From Mycobacterium sp. (lineage in GTDB: Bacteria > Actinomycetota > Actinomycetes > RYN-182): 45,753 bases of DNA. This document shows positions 33,969-42,511 of this stretch, one piece after another (within the stretch, counting starts at the first letter, position 1; the number at the start of each line of letters is the position of its first letter). The stretch is from contig JAOPWU010000059.1 in the NCBI GenBank assembly GCA_025965515.1, positions 1-45,753 of the forward strand. Reading direction: 5' to 3'. The notes under the pieces were generated by a model. That model worked only from the letters and a program-made list of their open reading frames with translations. It did no database searches and was not told the DNA's origin. The translations under genes and the position numbers were made by a program.

Positions 33969-34814
33969 ATGCCTGCCAGCTCCTTCGACCGGTACTCCGG
34001 GGACGTGCTCGCGGCGCAGCGGCGGCGCCTTGCGGCCATGCCGCCGGAGATTGCTGCCGAGGCCGGCCTGGTGGTCGAGGACCACGACGGCTACTGCGGC
34101 GCGGTGGTCGCCTGCGACGCGGGCACCGTCACGCTCGAGGACCGGCGCGGCCGGCGGCGGGTCTTCCCGCTCGAGCCCGGCGGCTTCCTGCTGGAGGGGC
34201 GCACCGTGACCCTGGTCCGGCCCCGGCCCGCCGCCGCCCCGGCGGCCCCCGGGCGCACGGCCAGCGGCTCGGTGGCGGTGGCCGGCGCCCGCGCGCGGGT
34301 CGCCCGCGCCAGCCGGATCCTCGTCGAGGGCGTGCACGACGCCGCGCTCGTGGAGCGCGTCTGGGGCGACGACCTGCGGATCGAGGGCGTGGTCGTCGAG
34401 CCGCTGGAGGGCGTCGACCTGCTCCCGGGCGCGGTGGCCGCCTTCGCGCCGTCCCCGCAGCGCCGACTGGGCGTGCTCGTGGACCACCTGGTCCCGGGCA
34501 GCAAGGAGAGCCGCATCGCCGCCTCGGTCGCGTCGCCCTACGTCCTCGTGACCGGGCACCCCTACGTGGACGTCTGGGAGGCGGTGCGTCCGGCCTCGGT
34601 CGGCATCCGGGCGTGGCCGCAGATCCCGCGCGGGATGGAGTGGAAAGAGGGCGTCTGCCGGGCGCTCGGCGTCGCGGACCCGCGGGAGATGTGGCGGCGG
34701 GTGCTCGCGGGGGTGAACACCTACGCCGATCTGGAGACGCCGCTGCTGACCGCCATGGAACGGCTCATCGACCACGTCACGGACTACGGGCCGGACGCCG
34801 CGGGGACCGCCTGA
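33969..34814 (+). CDS. DUF3097-family protein
   Basis: The 281-residue protein matches the actinobacterial DUF3097 family throughout. It has an N-terminal RNA-binding-like beta module (VVEDHDGYCGAVVAC, VTLEDRRGRRRVFPL) and then a Toprim-like core (SRILVEGVHDAALVERVWG, GVLVDHLVPGSKESRIA, VLVTGHPYVDVWEAV). The acidic residues in the VEGVHD and LVDHL segments resemble a Toprim metal site, suggesting action on nucleic acid, but no activity is established. It appears monocistronic with its own leaderless-type promoter. Confidence 0.85.
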   Translation: MPASSFDRYSGDVLAAQRRRLAAMPPEIAAEAGLVVEDHDGYCGAVVACDAGTVTLEDRRGRRRVFPLEPGGFLLEGRTVTLVRPRPAAAPAAPGRTASGSVAVAGARARVARASRILVEGVHDAALVERVWGDDLRIEGVVVEPLEGVDLLPGAVAAFAPSPQRRLGVLVDHLVPGSKESRIAASVASPYVLVTGHPYVDVWEAVRPASVGIRAWPQIPRGMEWKEGVCRALGVADPREMWRRVLAGVNTYADLETPLLTAMERLIDHVTDYGPDAAGTA

Positions 34815-34919
34815 GCCGGGACCCCGGTCGCAGTCCGCGACCGCCGACCGTGTAGAACCGACACGACAAGGCGCGTCCGGCGGGGACGCCGCAGCTCGTC
34901 CGAGGGAGCCGAACCGACA

Positions 34920-35828
34920 GTGGCCAACATCAGTTTCGAGAACCGCGTCGCGATCGTCACGGGGGCCGGCGGCGGGCTGGGCCGGACGTACGCCCTGGAG
35001 CTGGCCGCCCGCGGCGCCAAGGTCGTCGTGAACGACCTGGGCGGCGCCCGCGACGGGTCCGGCGGCAGCGCGACGGCCGCCGAGCGCGTCGTCGAGGAGA
35101 TCAAGGCGGCCGGCGGCGAGGCCGTCGCCAACGCCGACTCCGTGGCCACGCCCGAGGGTGGCCAGAACATCGTGCAGACCGCGCTCGACGCGTTCGGCAC
35201 GGTCGACATCGTCATCAACAATGCCGGCATCCTGCGCGACAAGAGCTTCGCCAAGATGGAGGTCTCCGACATCGAGCTGGTGCTCGACGTCCACCTCAAG
35301 GGCGCGTTCTACGTCAGCCAGCCCGCGTTCAAGGTGATGAAGGAGAAGGGCTACGGCCGCTTCGTCCACACGTCGTCGAACTCCGGCCTGTTCGGCAACT
35401 TCGGCCAGGCGAACTACGGCGCGGCCAAGCTCGGCATCGCCGGCCTGTCCCACGTCCTCGCCATCGAGGGCGCCAAGAACAACATCAAGTCCAACTGCAT
35501 CGCCCCGGTCGCGCGCACCCGCATGACCGAGGAGCTCATGGGCGACTTCAACAAGTTCCTCGACCCCGAGCTGGTCACGCCGATGGTCGTCTTCCTGGCC
35601 AGCGAGGCGTGCGACCTGACGCACGAGATCTACTCCGCGGCCGCCGGCCGGTACGCCCGCGTGTTCCTGGGCCTCAACAACGGCTGGTTCGCCGGTGCGG
35701 GCAACGCGCCGTCGGCGGAGGACATCGTCGACCACCTCGACCAGATCCGCGACACCAGCGAGTTCATCATCCCGGCGAACAGCGGCGACGAGCTCGGCCA
35801 GCTCTTCAGCCTCATGAGCGGTAGCTGA
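34920..35828 (+). CDS. SDR-family 3-hydroxyacyl-CoA dehydrogenase-like oxidoreductase
   Basis: The 302-residue short-chain dehydrogenase has NAD(P)-binding TGAGGGLGRTY (residues 14-24), NNAG (100-103), Ser152/Ser153 and the catalytic Tyr166-x3-Lys170. The longer form with DLGGARDGSGGS after beta-2 is characteristic of the dehydrogenase part of multifunctional enzyme type 2 (beta-oxidation), here without hydratase. Fatty acid or sterol side-chain oxidation is therefore likely. The GTG has a GAGGGAG ribosome-binding site. A strong hairpin ends the transcript. Confidence 0.87.
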   Translation: MANISFENRVAIVTGAGGGLGRTYALELAARGAKVVVNDLGGARDGSGGSATAAERVVEEIKAAGGEAVANADSVATPEGGQNIVQTALDAFGTVDIVINNAGILRDKSFAKMEVSDIELVLDVHLKGAFYVSQPAFKVMKEKGYGRFVHTSSNSGLFGNFGQANYGAAKLGIAGLSHVLAIEGAKNNIKSNCIAPVARTRMTEELMGDFNKFLDPELVTPMVVFLASEACDLTHEIYSAAAGRYARVFLGLNNGWFAGAGNAPSAEDIVDHLDQIRDTSEFIIPANSGDELGQLFSLMSGS

Positions 35829-35845
35829 CCGACCGCAGCACCGCA

Positions 35846-35883
35846 GGCCGGGGCCGTCACCCTTCGGGGTGGCGGCCCCGGCC
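35846..35883 (+). terminator. strong hairpin terminator after the SDR gene
   Basis: A 17-bp stem (GGCCGGGGCCGTCACCC with its complement, one G-U wobble) closed by a TTCG tetraloop starts 18 bases after the stop. There is no T-run. Confidence 0.75.
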
Positions 35884-35941
35884 CGCGTTCCGGGCGGGGA
35901 CCACTCTCGCGTCGCAGCGGGGGAACGGTCCCGGCAGCACC

Positions 35942-35947
35942 TAGAAT
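35942..35947 (+). promoter_or_regulatory. -10 box candidate of the helicase gene
   Basis: TAGAAT matches five of six consensus positions and lies about 105 bases before the proposed helicase start. No good -35 is visible. Confidence 0.4.
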
Positions 35948-36051
35948 GAGACCAATCCCCGGCAGCCCCGCCGGCCGCGCGCTGCCCCGTTTCGCGCCCT
36001 GGCCGGACGAGCGGCGGCTGCCCCCGCTGCTCCTGGAAGGGACTGAGTCCG

Positions 36052-37788
36052 CTGCCCGCTGCCCCCGCCAGCACCGACCGGCGTCCGGCCATCCCGGGCG
36101 CGGGTCCCCGCAGGCTCCGCGCCTGGCAGTCGGCGGCGCTCAGCCGGTACGAGGCGGCGGACCCCGTCGACTTCCTCGTGACAGCCACGCCCGGCTCCGG
36201 GAAGACCACCTTCGCCCTGACGTTGGCCGCCCGGCTGCGGGAGGCTCGCCGGGTGGACCGCGTCGTGGTCGTCTGTCCCACGGACCACCTGCGCACCCAG
36301 TGGGCGCTGGCGGCGGCGGCGGCCGGTCTGGACCTGGACCCCACGCTGACCAACGCCGTGGGCCCGGTGCGGCCCGACGCCGCCGGGTACGTCACCACCT
36401 ACGCCCAGGTCGCGCTGAAGCCGATGGTCCACCGGGCGCGCGTCGAGGCGCGCCGCACGCTCGTCATCCTCGACGAGGTCCACCACGCGGGCGACGGCCT
36501 CTCGTGGGGCGATGCGGTGGCCGAGGCCTTCGATCCGGCGCGCCGCCGGCTGTCGCTCACCGGCACGCCGTTCCGCACCCGCCCCGACGAGCGGATCCCC
36601 TTCGTCCGGTACGAGGAGGAGCCCGACGGCGGCCTGGCGAGCGTCGCGGACTTCGCCTACGGCTACCGCGAGGCCCTGGCCGACGGGGTGGTCCGCCCGG
36701 TCGTGTTCGCCGCCTACACGGGCGTCTCGCGGTGGCGCAACAGCGCGGGCGAGGTCGTCTCCGCCTCGCTGACCGAGGAGTCCACGGCGAGCGTCGAGGC
36801 CACGGCCTGGCGCACCGCGCTGGACCCCGGCGGCCAGTGGGTGCCGCACGTCATCGCCGCGATGGACGAGCGCATCACGCACCTGCGCGCCGCCGGCATG
36901 CCGGACGCCGCCGGGCTGGTGCTGGCCAGCGACCAGGAGGACGCCCGGGCCTACGCGGCCATCGTGACGCGGGTGACCGGCACCGAGCCGGTGCTGATCC
37001 TCTCCGACGACCCCAGGGCCAGCGACAAGATCGCGGCGTTCGGCCGGTCGATGGACCGCATCGCCGTCTGCGTGCGCATGATCAGCGAAGGCGTCGACGT
37101 GCCGCGGGCCGCCTGCCTCGCCTGGCTGACTTCGTACCGGACACCGCTGTTCTTCGCCCAGGCGGTCGGGCGCGTCGTCCGGTCCCGCGGCAAGCACGAG
37201 GCGGCGACGGTCTTCCTGCCCGCGGTGCGGCCGCTGCTCACCCTGGCGGCGGCGCTGGAGGAGGAGCGCAACCACGTCATCCCCCCGCCTGCAGGCGCCA
37301 CGGGGGAGGAGCTCGACCCGCTCCCACGGCCCGAGCGGGACGGCACCGAGGTGCCGTCCTGGGAGGCCGTCGACGCCGAAGCATCCTTCGCGCACGTCCT
37401 GACCGGCGGCCGGGCCGTCTCGGGCGGCGACGCCCTGCTCGACAGCGACGACGAGGACTTCCTGGGCCTGCCGGGCCTGCTCAGCGCCGAGCAGACCGCC
37501 GCCCTGCTGTCGCGGCGCGACTCGGAGCACCGCCGCCGGGCCGGCGCGGGCATGCCGGTGGACGACGCACCGGCGGCCACCGAGGCGGAGGACGCGGCGG
37601 CCTGGCAGCGGGCGCAGACCCTACGGCGGGAGATCAACAGCCTGGTCGCGCGGCTCAGCGCCGCCAGCGGTGCGCCGCACGCGGTGGTCCACACCCGGCT
37701 GCGGCAGGCCGTCCCCGGGCCGCCGTCCGCGGCTGCCCCCGTGGACGTGCTCGAGCGCCGGCGCGATCACCTCTTCACCCAGCTGTAG
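36052..37788 (+). CDS. DEAD/DEAH-box (superfamily 2) helicase, probable CTG start
   Basis: An SF2 helicase with a front motif LRAWQSAAL, Walker A ATPGSGKTT (about residue 45-53), DEVHH (motif II), SLTGTPFR (motif III), and C-terminal ISEGVDVPRAACLAWL with QAVGRVVRSRG (motifs V and VI). It resembles bacterial helicases of unknown, probably DNA-repair, role. The only GTG in frame (36178) would delete the front motif. Upstream the frame has no ATG, GTG or TTG before a stop at 35947. CTG at 36052, eight bases after AAGGGA, gives 578 residues and keeps the motif, so a rare CTG start is proposed. An upstream CTG at 36043 is possible but too close to the ribosome-binding site. Confidence 0.82.
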   Translation: MPAAPASTDRRPAIPGAGPRRLRAWQSAALSRYEAADPVDFLVTATPGSGKTTFALTLAARLREARRVDRVVVVCPTDHLRTQWALAAAAAGLDLDPTLTNAVGPVRPDAAGYVTTYAQVALKPMVHRARVEARRTLVILDEVHHAGDGLSWGDAVAEAFDPARRRLSLTGTPFRTRPDERIPFVRYEEEPDGGLASVADFAYGYREALADGVVRPVVFAAYTGVSRWRNSAGEVVSASLTEESTASVEATAWRTALDPGGQWVPHVIAAMDERITHLRAAGMPDAAGLVLASDQEDARAYAAIVTRVTGTEPVLILSDDPRASDKIAAFGRSMDRIAVCVRMISEGVDVPRAACLAWLTSYRTPLFFAQAVGRVVRSRGKHEAATVFLPAVRPLLTLAAALEEERNHVIPPPAGATGEELDPLPRPERDGTEVPSWEAVDAEASFAHVLTGGRAVSGGDALLDSDDEDFLGLPGLLSAEQTAALLSRRDSEHRRRAGAGMPVDDAPAATEAEDAAAWQRAQTLRREINSLVARLSAASGAPHAVVHTRLRQAVPGPPSAAAPVDVLERRRDHLFTQL

Positions 37789-37795
37789 GCCTGCG

Positions 37796-38737
37796 GTGCA
37801 GGTCTGGGAGGCGTGGGTCGGGCCGACGGGGGTGACCCGGCGGCCGGGGCCGGGGGCCGCCGACCCCGCGGTAGCGGCGCTGCTCGACGACTACGTGGCG
37901 CTGACGGATGTGGCGCTGCGGTCGGCCCGCGAGGAGCCGGCCGGGCTGTTCATCGCCGAGGGGGAGCTCGTCCTGCGGCGGGCCCTGCGTTCCGGGCTGC
38001 GGCTGCGCTCGATCCTCTCGGCCCCGGGGCGGGCCGGGCTCGTCGACGCCGTGCTGGCCGAGGAGGGGTACGCCCACCGGGTCCTCGTGCTCGAGGCGGG
38101 CGACGCCGAGCTCGCCGCGCTGACCGGCTTCCACGTCCACCGGGGACTGCTGGCGAGCGTCGTGCGGCCGGTGACGCTGCCGCCGCAGGACCTGATCACG
38201 CAGGGCAGCCGGCTGCTGCTCTGCGAGGGGCTCAACAACACGACCAACCTCGGCGCGATCGTGCGCTCCGCGGTGGGGCTCGGCATGGACGGCCTGCTGC
38301 TGGACCCCCGCTGCTGCGACCCGCTCTACCGCCGCGCGGTCCGGGTCAGCATGGGCGAGGTGTTCGCGCTGCCCTGGGCCCGCAGCGGGGACTGGGCCGC
38401 GGACCTGGCGGCCGTCCGGGCCGCCGGGTACCGGTTGCTGGCGCTGACCCCCAGCGCGCACGCGGTCCCGCTCCACGAGCTCCCGCGCCCCGCGCCCGGG
38501 GAGCGGGTCGCGCTGCTGCTGGGCGCAGAGGGGCCGGGGTTGTCGCAGCAGGCGCTGGCCGCCGCGTCCGAGCAGGTGTGCATCGCCATGAACGCGGGGG
38601 TCGACAGCCTCAACGTCGCGGCGGCCGCGGCGGTCGCGTGCTACGCGCTCGGCCGGGTGCCCAGCCGAGAGGCGGGCAGCCGCTCCGTCGCGAGCGGCGC
38701 GGGCACGTCGCGGACCGTGCGGAGCACCGCCAGGTAG
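37796..38737 (+). CDS. SpoU/TrmH-family RNA 2'-O-methyltransferase
   Basis: The 313-residue enzyme has an N-terminal substrate-binding domain (ending near residue 125) and a SPOUT knot domain with NNTTNLGAIVRSA (motif 1, about 146), LLLGAEGPGLS (motif 2, about 240) and NAGVDSLNVAAAAAVACYAL (motif 3, about 265). It methylates ribose 2'-OH in rRNA or tRNA; the target is unknown. The GTG eight bases after the helicase stop is the best start, although an upstream frame is open. The last 32 codons overlap the 3' end of aat on the opposite strand. Confidence 0.9.
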   Translation: MQVWEAWVGPTGVTRRPGPGAADPAVAALLDDYVALTDVALRSAREEPAGLFIAEGELVLRRALRSGLRLRSILSAPGRAGLVDAVLAEEGYAHRVLVLEAGDAELAALTGFHVHRGLLASVVRPVTLPPQDLITQGSRLLLCEGLNNTTNLGAIVRSAVGLGMDGLLLDPRCCDPLYRRAVRVSMGEVFALPWARSGDWAADLAAVRAAGYRLLALTPSAHAVPLHELPRPAPGERVALLLGAEGPGLSQQALAAASEQVCIAMNAGVDSLNVAAAAAVACYALGRVPSREAGSRSVASGAGTSRTVRSTAR

Positions 38738-39435
38738 TCCGCCCGGTGCACCGGCACGAAACCGAGGCTCAGCAGGTGCTGCGTCGGCAACTGCGCGTCC
38801 ACGAGGACGCCGCCGGCAGCCCGTAGCCGGTCGGTGAGATCCGCCAGCGCGACCTTCGACCCGCCGCTGGCCCGGGAGAACATCGACTCGCCGACGAACA
38901 CCCCGCCCACAGCCACGCCGTAGATGCCGCCCACGAGCCGGTCGGAGTCCCACACCTCGACGCTGTGCGCCACGCCGACCTCGTGGAGCCGCTCGTAGGC
39001 CGCCGCCATGTCCCGGGTGATCCACGTGGGGCCGTGCCCGGTGGCGCAGCCGGCGACGACGTCCGCGAACGCGGCGTCACAGGTGGTGGTCCAGGCGGAG
39101 CGCCGTAGGTGCGCCCCGAGGCTCCGCGAGATGTGCACGCCGTCGGCGGCCACCAGCACGCAGCGGGGGTCCGGACTGTGCCAGGGGAGGTCGAGCCCGG
39201 AGCGCAGTCGGCGACCCTGACCGTCCGGCAGCTGCACCAGACGGCCGCTGCGGACCAGCGCCGCGAGCTGCCAGCGGCGCACCGGGGAGCGGGGCTCGCC
39301 GTCCGGCCAGGGGAAGAGACCGTTCCGGTAGGCGCCGACCAGACTCTCCACCGACAGGTCCGCGCCGACCGCGACGAGGCCCACCGGGCCACTGCCGCCG
39401 ATGTCGAGGCGGTCGAAGACGGAACCGGTGTTCAC
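38641..39435 (-). CDS. aat: Aat, leucyl/phenylalanyl-tRNA-protein transferase
   Basis: The 264-residue transferase shows the family's AYRNGLFPWP, then HVSRSL-like HISRSLGAHLRR, GHSVEVWD-like VAHSVEVWDSDRLVGGIYGV, FVGESMFSR and SGGSKVALADL, and a QLPTQHLLSLGF ending. It attaches Leu or Phe to N-terminal Arg or Lys, marking proteins for ClpS/ClpAP. The GTG is 102 bases after the ssgB stop. The final 97 bases overlap the SpoU gene in antisense, so the two mRNAs share a complementary 3' end. Confidence 0.93.
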   Translation of the reverse strand: MNTGSVFDRLDIGGSGPVGLVAVGADLSVESLVGAYRNGLFPWPDGEPRSPVRRWQLAALVRSGRLVQLPDGQGRRLRSGLDLPWHSPDPRCVLVAADGVHISRSLGAHLRRSAWTTTCDAAFADVVAGCATGHGPTWITRDMAAAYERLHEVGVAHSVEVWDSDRLVGGIYGVAVGGVFVGESMFSRASGGSKVALADLTDRLRAAGGVLVDAQLPTQHLLSLGFVPVHRADYLAVLRTVRDVPAPLATERLPASRLGTRPSA

Positions 39436-39463
39436 CGGGCGGCGGCGAGCCCGGGGCGGCGGT

Positions 39464-39484
39464 GCGGGGCGCTCAGCACCCCGC
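39464..39484 (-). terminator. hairpin between ssgB and aat
   Basis: On the minus strand GCGGGGTGC and GCGCCCCGC pair over nine positions with one wobble around TGA. It lies downstream of ssgB and 28 bases before the aat start. Confidence 0.45.
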
Positions 39485-39537
39485 CATCGTGCCTCAGGCG
39501 GGGCTGGCGGCGGCGAGCACCCCGCGCCCGGCGGCGC

Positions 39538-39951
39538 TCAGGCCGCGAGCAGGCGGGCGAGCAGCCCGTCGAGGTCCAGGTAGCTGCTCTCGGTGCCCGA
39601 GGGGACGACCTCGTAGCTGGCGGAGAGGAACTCGACGATCTCGGCGAGCGAGGCCTCGAGGACCGCCTCGCCGGTCGGGGTGCGCAGCTCGAGACTGATG
39701 CGCGCCAGGCCGCCGCGGCGGACCGGGCTGATGCGGATGTCCCCGTCGCCCACCGACTCGCGCGTCCCGGAGGACAGCAGGTCGCGGCTGAAGCTCCACA
39801 CCACGACGTCCTCGGGACCCGTGACCATCTCGAGCGACACCGCGTACGGGTCGCCGGCGTCGTAGCCCAGGCGCGCACCGACGCTGATCTGGTCACCGTC
39901 CGTCAGCAGGGCCAGCGTCACCTCGGTGATGATCGGTGCGGGGGACTGCAT
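39538..39951 (-). CDS. ssgB: SsgB-like sporulation/cell-division activator
   Basis: The 137-residue SsgA-like protein has the compact beta-barrel (whirly-like) pattern, including the YDAGDPYAVSLEM and VVWSFSRDLLSSG segments and the VEFLSASYEVVPSGTES C-terminal region close to SsgB proteins. SsgB recruits FtsZ to future septa in sporulating actinomycetes. ATG 39951 has a textbook GGAGGTCAGC ribosome-binding site; a longer open frame upstream lacks family similarity. Its presence shows that the organism belongs to the morphologically complex actinobacteria. Non-sporulating relatives also keep single SsgA-like genes. Confidence 0.9.
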   Translation of the reverse strand: MQSPAPIITEVTLALLTDGDQISVGARLGYDAGDPYAVSLEMVTGPEDVVVWSFSRDLLSSGTRESVGDGDIRISPVRRGGLARISLELRTPTGEAVLEASLAEIVEFLSASYEVVPSGTESSYLDLDGLLARLLAA

Positions 39952-40088
39952 GCTGACCTCCAGTAACCAGTGCGGTTGACGTCTGGTGCAACGAGGTGCC
40001 GACGCCCGGGACACGGGCAGTCCGAAGCTGATGGAGGATTCACCCATCAGGGGGATACAGCTCCGGCTGCACGCGGAAGACTGCCGCC

Positions 40089-41153
40089 GTGCGCATCCTC
40101 GTCACCGGCGCTGCCGGCTTCATCGGAGCGGCGGTGACGACGGATCTCGTGGCTGCTGGGCACGACGTCGTCGCGCTCGACGCGCTCCTCCCCTCGGTCC
40201 ACGGCCCCGAGCCCGTGGTGTCCGTGCCGCGGGGGGTTCCCCTCACTGTCGGTGACGTCCGGGACGCCGCGGTGCTGGACCGGGTGCTGGACGGCGGAGG
40301 AGACCCGGTGGACGCCGTATGCCACCAGGCGGCGAAGGTCGGGCTGGGGGTCGACCTGCAGGACGCGCCGGAGTACGCCGCCCACAACGACCTGGGTACC
40401 GCGACCGTGCTGGCGGCGATGGACCGGGCCGGGGTACGTCGCCTCGTCCTGGCCAGCTCGATGGTGGTCTACGGCGAGGGTGCCTACGCGTGCCCCGAGC
40501 ACGGCGCGGTGGCCCCCGGGCCGCGCCGCCGGGCCGACCTGGACGCCGGCCGGTTCGAACCGCCGTGCCCCGTGTGCCGGGCCCCGCTGGCGCCCGGTCT
40601 CGTGGGGGAGGACGCGCCGCTGGACCCGCGGAACGTCTACGCCGCCACGAAGGTGGCGCAGGAGCACCTGGCCGCGAGCTGGGCGCGGGCCACCGAGGGC
40701 TCCGTCGCCGCGCTGCGGTACCACAACGTCTTCGGCCCCCGGATGCCCCGGGACACCCCGTACGCCGGCGTGGCGAGCCTGTTCCGCAGCGCCCTCGCGC
40801 GGGGCGAGGCGCCCCGGGTGTTCGAGGACGGCGGTCAGCGCCGCGACTTCGTGCACGTCTCGGACGTCGCGCGGGCGAACCGTCTGGCGCTCGAGCTCGG
40901 CAAGCCACCGGCCGGTCTGCGCGCGTACAACGTCGGCAGCGGCGTCGTGCACACCGTGGGCGACCTGGCCGCCGGTCTCGCGGTGGCCGCCGGCGGGCCG
41001 GCGCCCGTGGTGACGGGGGAGTACCGGCTGGGCGACGTGCGGCACGTGACCGCCTCGTCGGCGCGCGCCGCGGCGGAGCTGGGCTACCGGGCGGCCGTCG
41101 GGTTCGGCGCCGGCGTGCGCGCGTTCGCGGCGGAGCCGCTGCGCGGCGCCTGA
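40089..41153 (+). CDS. NAD-dependent nucleotide-sugar epimerase with cysteine insertion
   Basis: The 354-residue extended SDR has GAAGFIG (residues 7-13) for NAD binding, Ser123/Ser124, and Tyr184-x3-Lys188. An insertion of about 40 residues carries Cys135 (YACPEHG), Cys160 and Cys163 (PCPVC), which could bind zinc. Similar insertions occur in dTDP-rhamnose 4-epimerase-like enzymes, so a dTDP- or UDP-hexose 4-epimerase is likely. The GTG start has a weak GGAAG site 10 bases upstream. The last 70 bases overlap the antisense GT-C gene. Confidence 0.85.
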   Translation: MRILVTGAAGFIGAAVTTDLVAAGHDVVALDALLPSVHGPEPVVSVPRGVPLTVGDVRDAAVLDRVLDGGGDPVDAVCHQAAKVGLGVDLQDAPEYAAHNDLGTATVLAAMDRAGVRRLVLASSMVVYGEGAYACPEHGAVAPGPRRRADLDAGRFEPPCPVCRAPLAPGLVGEDAPLDPRNVYAATKVAQEHLAASWARATEGSVAALRYHNVFGPRMPRDTPYAGVASLFRSALARGEAPRVFEDGGQRRDFVHVSDVARANRLALELGKPPAGLRAYNVGSGVVHTVGDLAAGLAVAAGGPAPVVTGEYRLGDVRHVTASSARAAAELGYRAAVGFGAGVRAFAAEPLRGA

Positions 41154-42511
41154 CCGGGTGCTACCGCGATCCGCCACCGCCGCCACCGCAGCGCGGCCGC
41201 CGCCAGCACCACCAGCAGGGCGAGGCCGTAGGCGAGGCGGCCGGTCGCGACCGCGGACTGGTCGTGGACCGTCCGCGCGTACACGGGGTAGGCCGCGAGC
41301 CCCACCGCCATCCACTCCGGCCGGCCGCAGGCCACCGCGACGCCGGCGAGCGCCACGGCGTACCACGGCTGGACGGGGGTGGTCAGCAGCAGCAGCACCC
41401 CGTAGAGCACGGTGGCCCCCACGAGCGGGTCCGGCCGGCGCCACCAGACGGTGAACGCCGTCGCCCCGAGCACGAGCAGCACGACGACGGTCGCGGCGCC
41501 GCCGGTGATGCCGAGGAGCCCCACCAGGAGGTAGCGGCTGCCGGTCGCGTAGTTCTCCTCCCGCAGGTAGGTGGGCAGGTAGCCGACCACGCGGGTCCCG
41601 ACTGCGAGCACGTGGGGCAGGTAGCCCGCTACCAGCACGCCGGCGAAGACGGCGACCGCGCCCGCGGCCGGGCGGAACCGGCGCGGCAGGACAGCCAGCA
41701 GCAGCAGCGCCGGGTAGAGCTTCACGAGCGTCGCCACCGCCAGCAGCACGACCGCGAGCGTGGTCCGGCCGCGGCGGGCGGCGAGCAGCCCCGCGAGCGT
41801 GACGAGCAGCGCGACCCCGTCGACGTGGGCGTCCGCGACGATCTCCAAGGGTGCCAGCGGGGCCAGCGCCCAGAACGCGGGCGCCCCCAGGTCCAGGCTG
41901 CCGCGGCGCCACAGGCTGAGCAGGACGGCGAGGATGGCGAGGTCGACCCCCAGGCCCGCCAGCTCCAGACCCCGGTCGTGCAGCCGCGGCAGGCCGGTCG
42001 CGTCCAGGGCCAGGAACCAGAGCTCCGCGGCGGGCGGGTAGATGGTCGGGGCGCCTGCCCGGTTGATCAGCGTGCAGCCGGCGTGCCCCTGCAGCCGCTG
42101 GCAGGTGGCGGCGTCGGGCCAGTACCACTGACCCGCCCGCAGCGGCGCGAGCGCCGGGTCCGCCGGCGGGGAGCGGTAAGGGTCCCCGCCCGCCGCCTGC
42201 ACGTGGCCGTCCCAGGCGTAGCGGTAGAGGTCGTCGCTGACCGGCGCCTTGTCCGCCAGGGCGGCCGCGCGGATCGCCACCGCGAGCAGCAGCACCGCCA
42301 CGAGGGCGGCGCGACGGGGGAGGCGACGGATCAGCAGGGCGGTCAGCACGGCCGCCGCGGTCCACGCCGCGACGTCGCGCAGCAGCGGTGCGGTGCGGTA
42401 GACGATGCCGGGCGCCCGCACGGCGTCGTGGGCGAGCACGACACAGGCTGCGCCGCCGATGAGGACCCCGACGAGGACGGCGACGGTGCGCGCCCGGGTC
42501 GGGACCGTCAC
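41084..42511 (-). CDS. GT-C/GT87-like polyprenyl-phosphate glycosyltransferase
   Basis: The 475-residue membrane protein has about 11 membrane segments. The first outer loop carries Asp93-Asp94 in VSDDLYRYAWDG, the metal/sugar motif of GT87/MptA-like mannosyltransferases, and the loop YPPAAELWFLALDA follows. It ends with a short basic cytoplasmic tail. GTG 42511 is preferred because it overlaps the methyltransferase stop (GTGA); an ATG at 42535 is an alternative. It is the last gene of the envelope cluster that begins with the sigma factor. Confidence 0.82.
   Translation of the reverse strand: MTVPTRARTVAVLVGVLIGGAACVVLAHDAVRAPGIVYRTAPLLRDVAAWTAAAVLTALLIRRLPRRAALVAVLLLAVAIRAAALADKAPVSDDLYRYAWDGHVQAAGGDPYRSPPADPALAPLRAGQWYWPDAATCQRLQGHAGCTLINRAGAPTIYPPAAELWFLALDATGLPRLHDRGLELAGLGVDLAILAVLLSLWRRGSLDLGAPAFWALAPLAPLEIVADAHVDGVALLVTLAGLLAARRGRTTLAVVLLAVATLVKLYPALLLLAVLPRRFRPAAGAVAVFAGVLVAGYLPHVLAVGTRVVGYLPTYLREENYATGSRYLLVGLLGITGGAATVVVLLVLGATAFTVWWRRPDPLVGATVLYGVLLLLTTPVQPWYAVALAGVAVACGRPEWMAVGLAAYPVYARTVHDQSAVATGRLAYGLALLVVLAAAALRWRRWRIAVAPGQAPRSGSAANARTPAPNPTAAR

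Noticed and set aside
39986-40047. N-terminal extension of ssgB to an upstream ATG
   Set aside because: ATG 39951 has a perfect GGAGGT ribosome-binding site and matches the family start; the extension has no family similarity.
40545-40566. GGTTCGAACC-like sequence, considered as a tRNA T-arm
   Set aside because: It lies inside the epimerase coding sequence, and no acceptor or anticodon stem can be placed around it.
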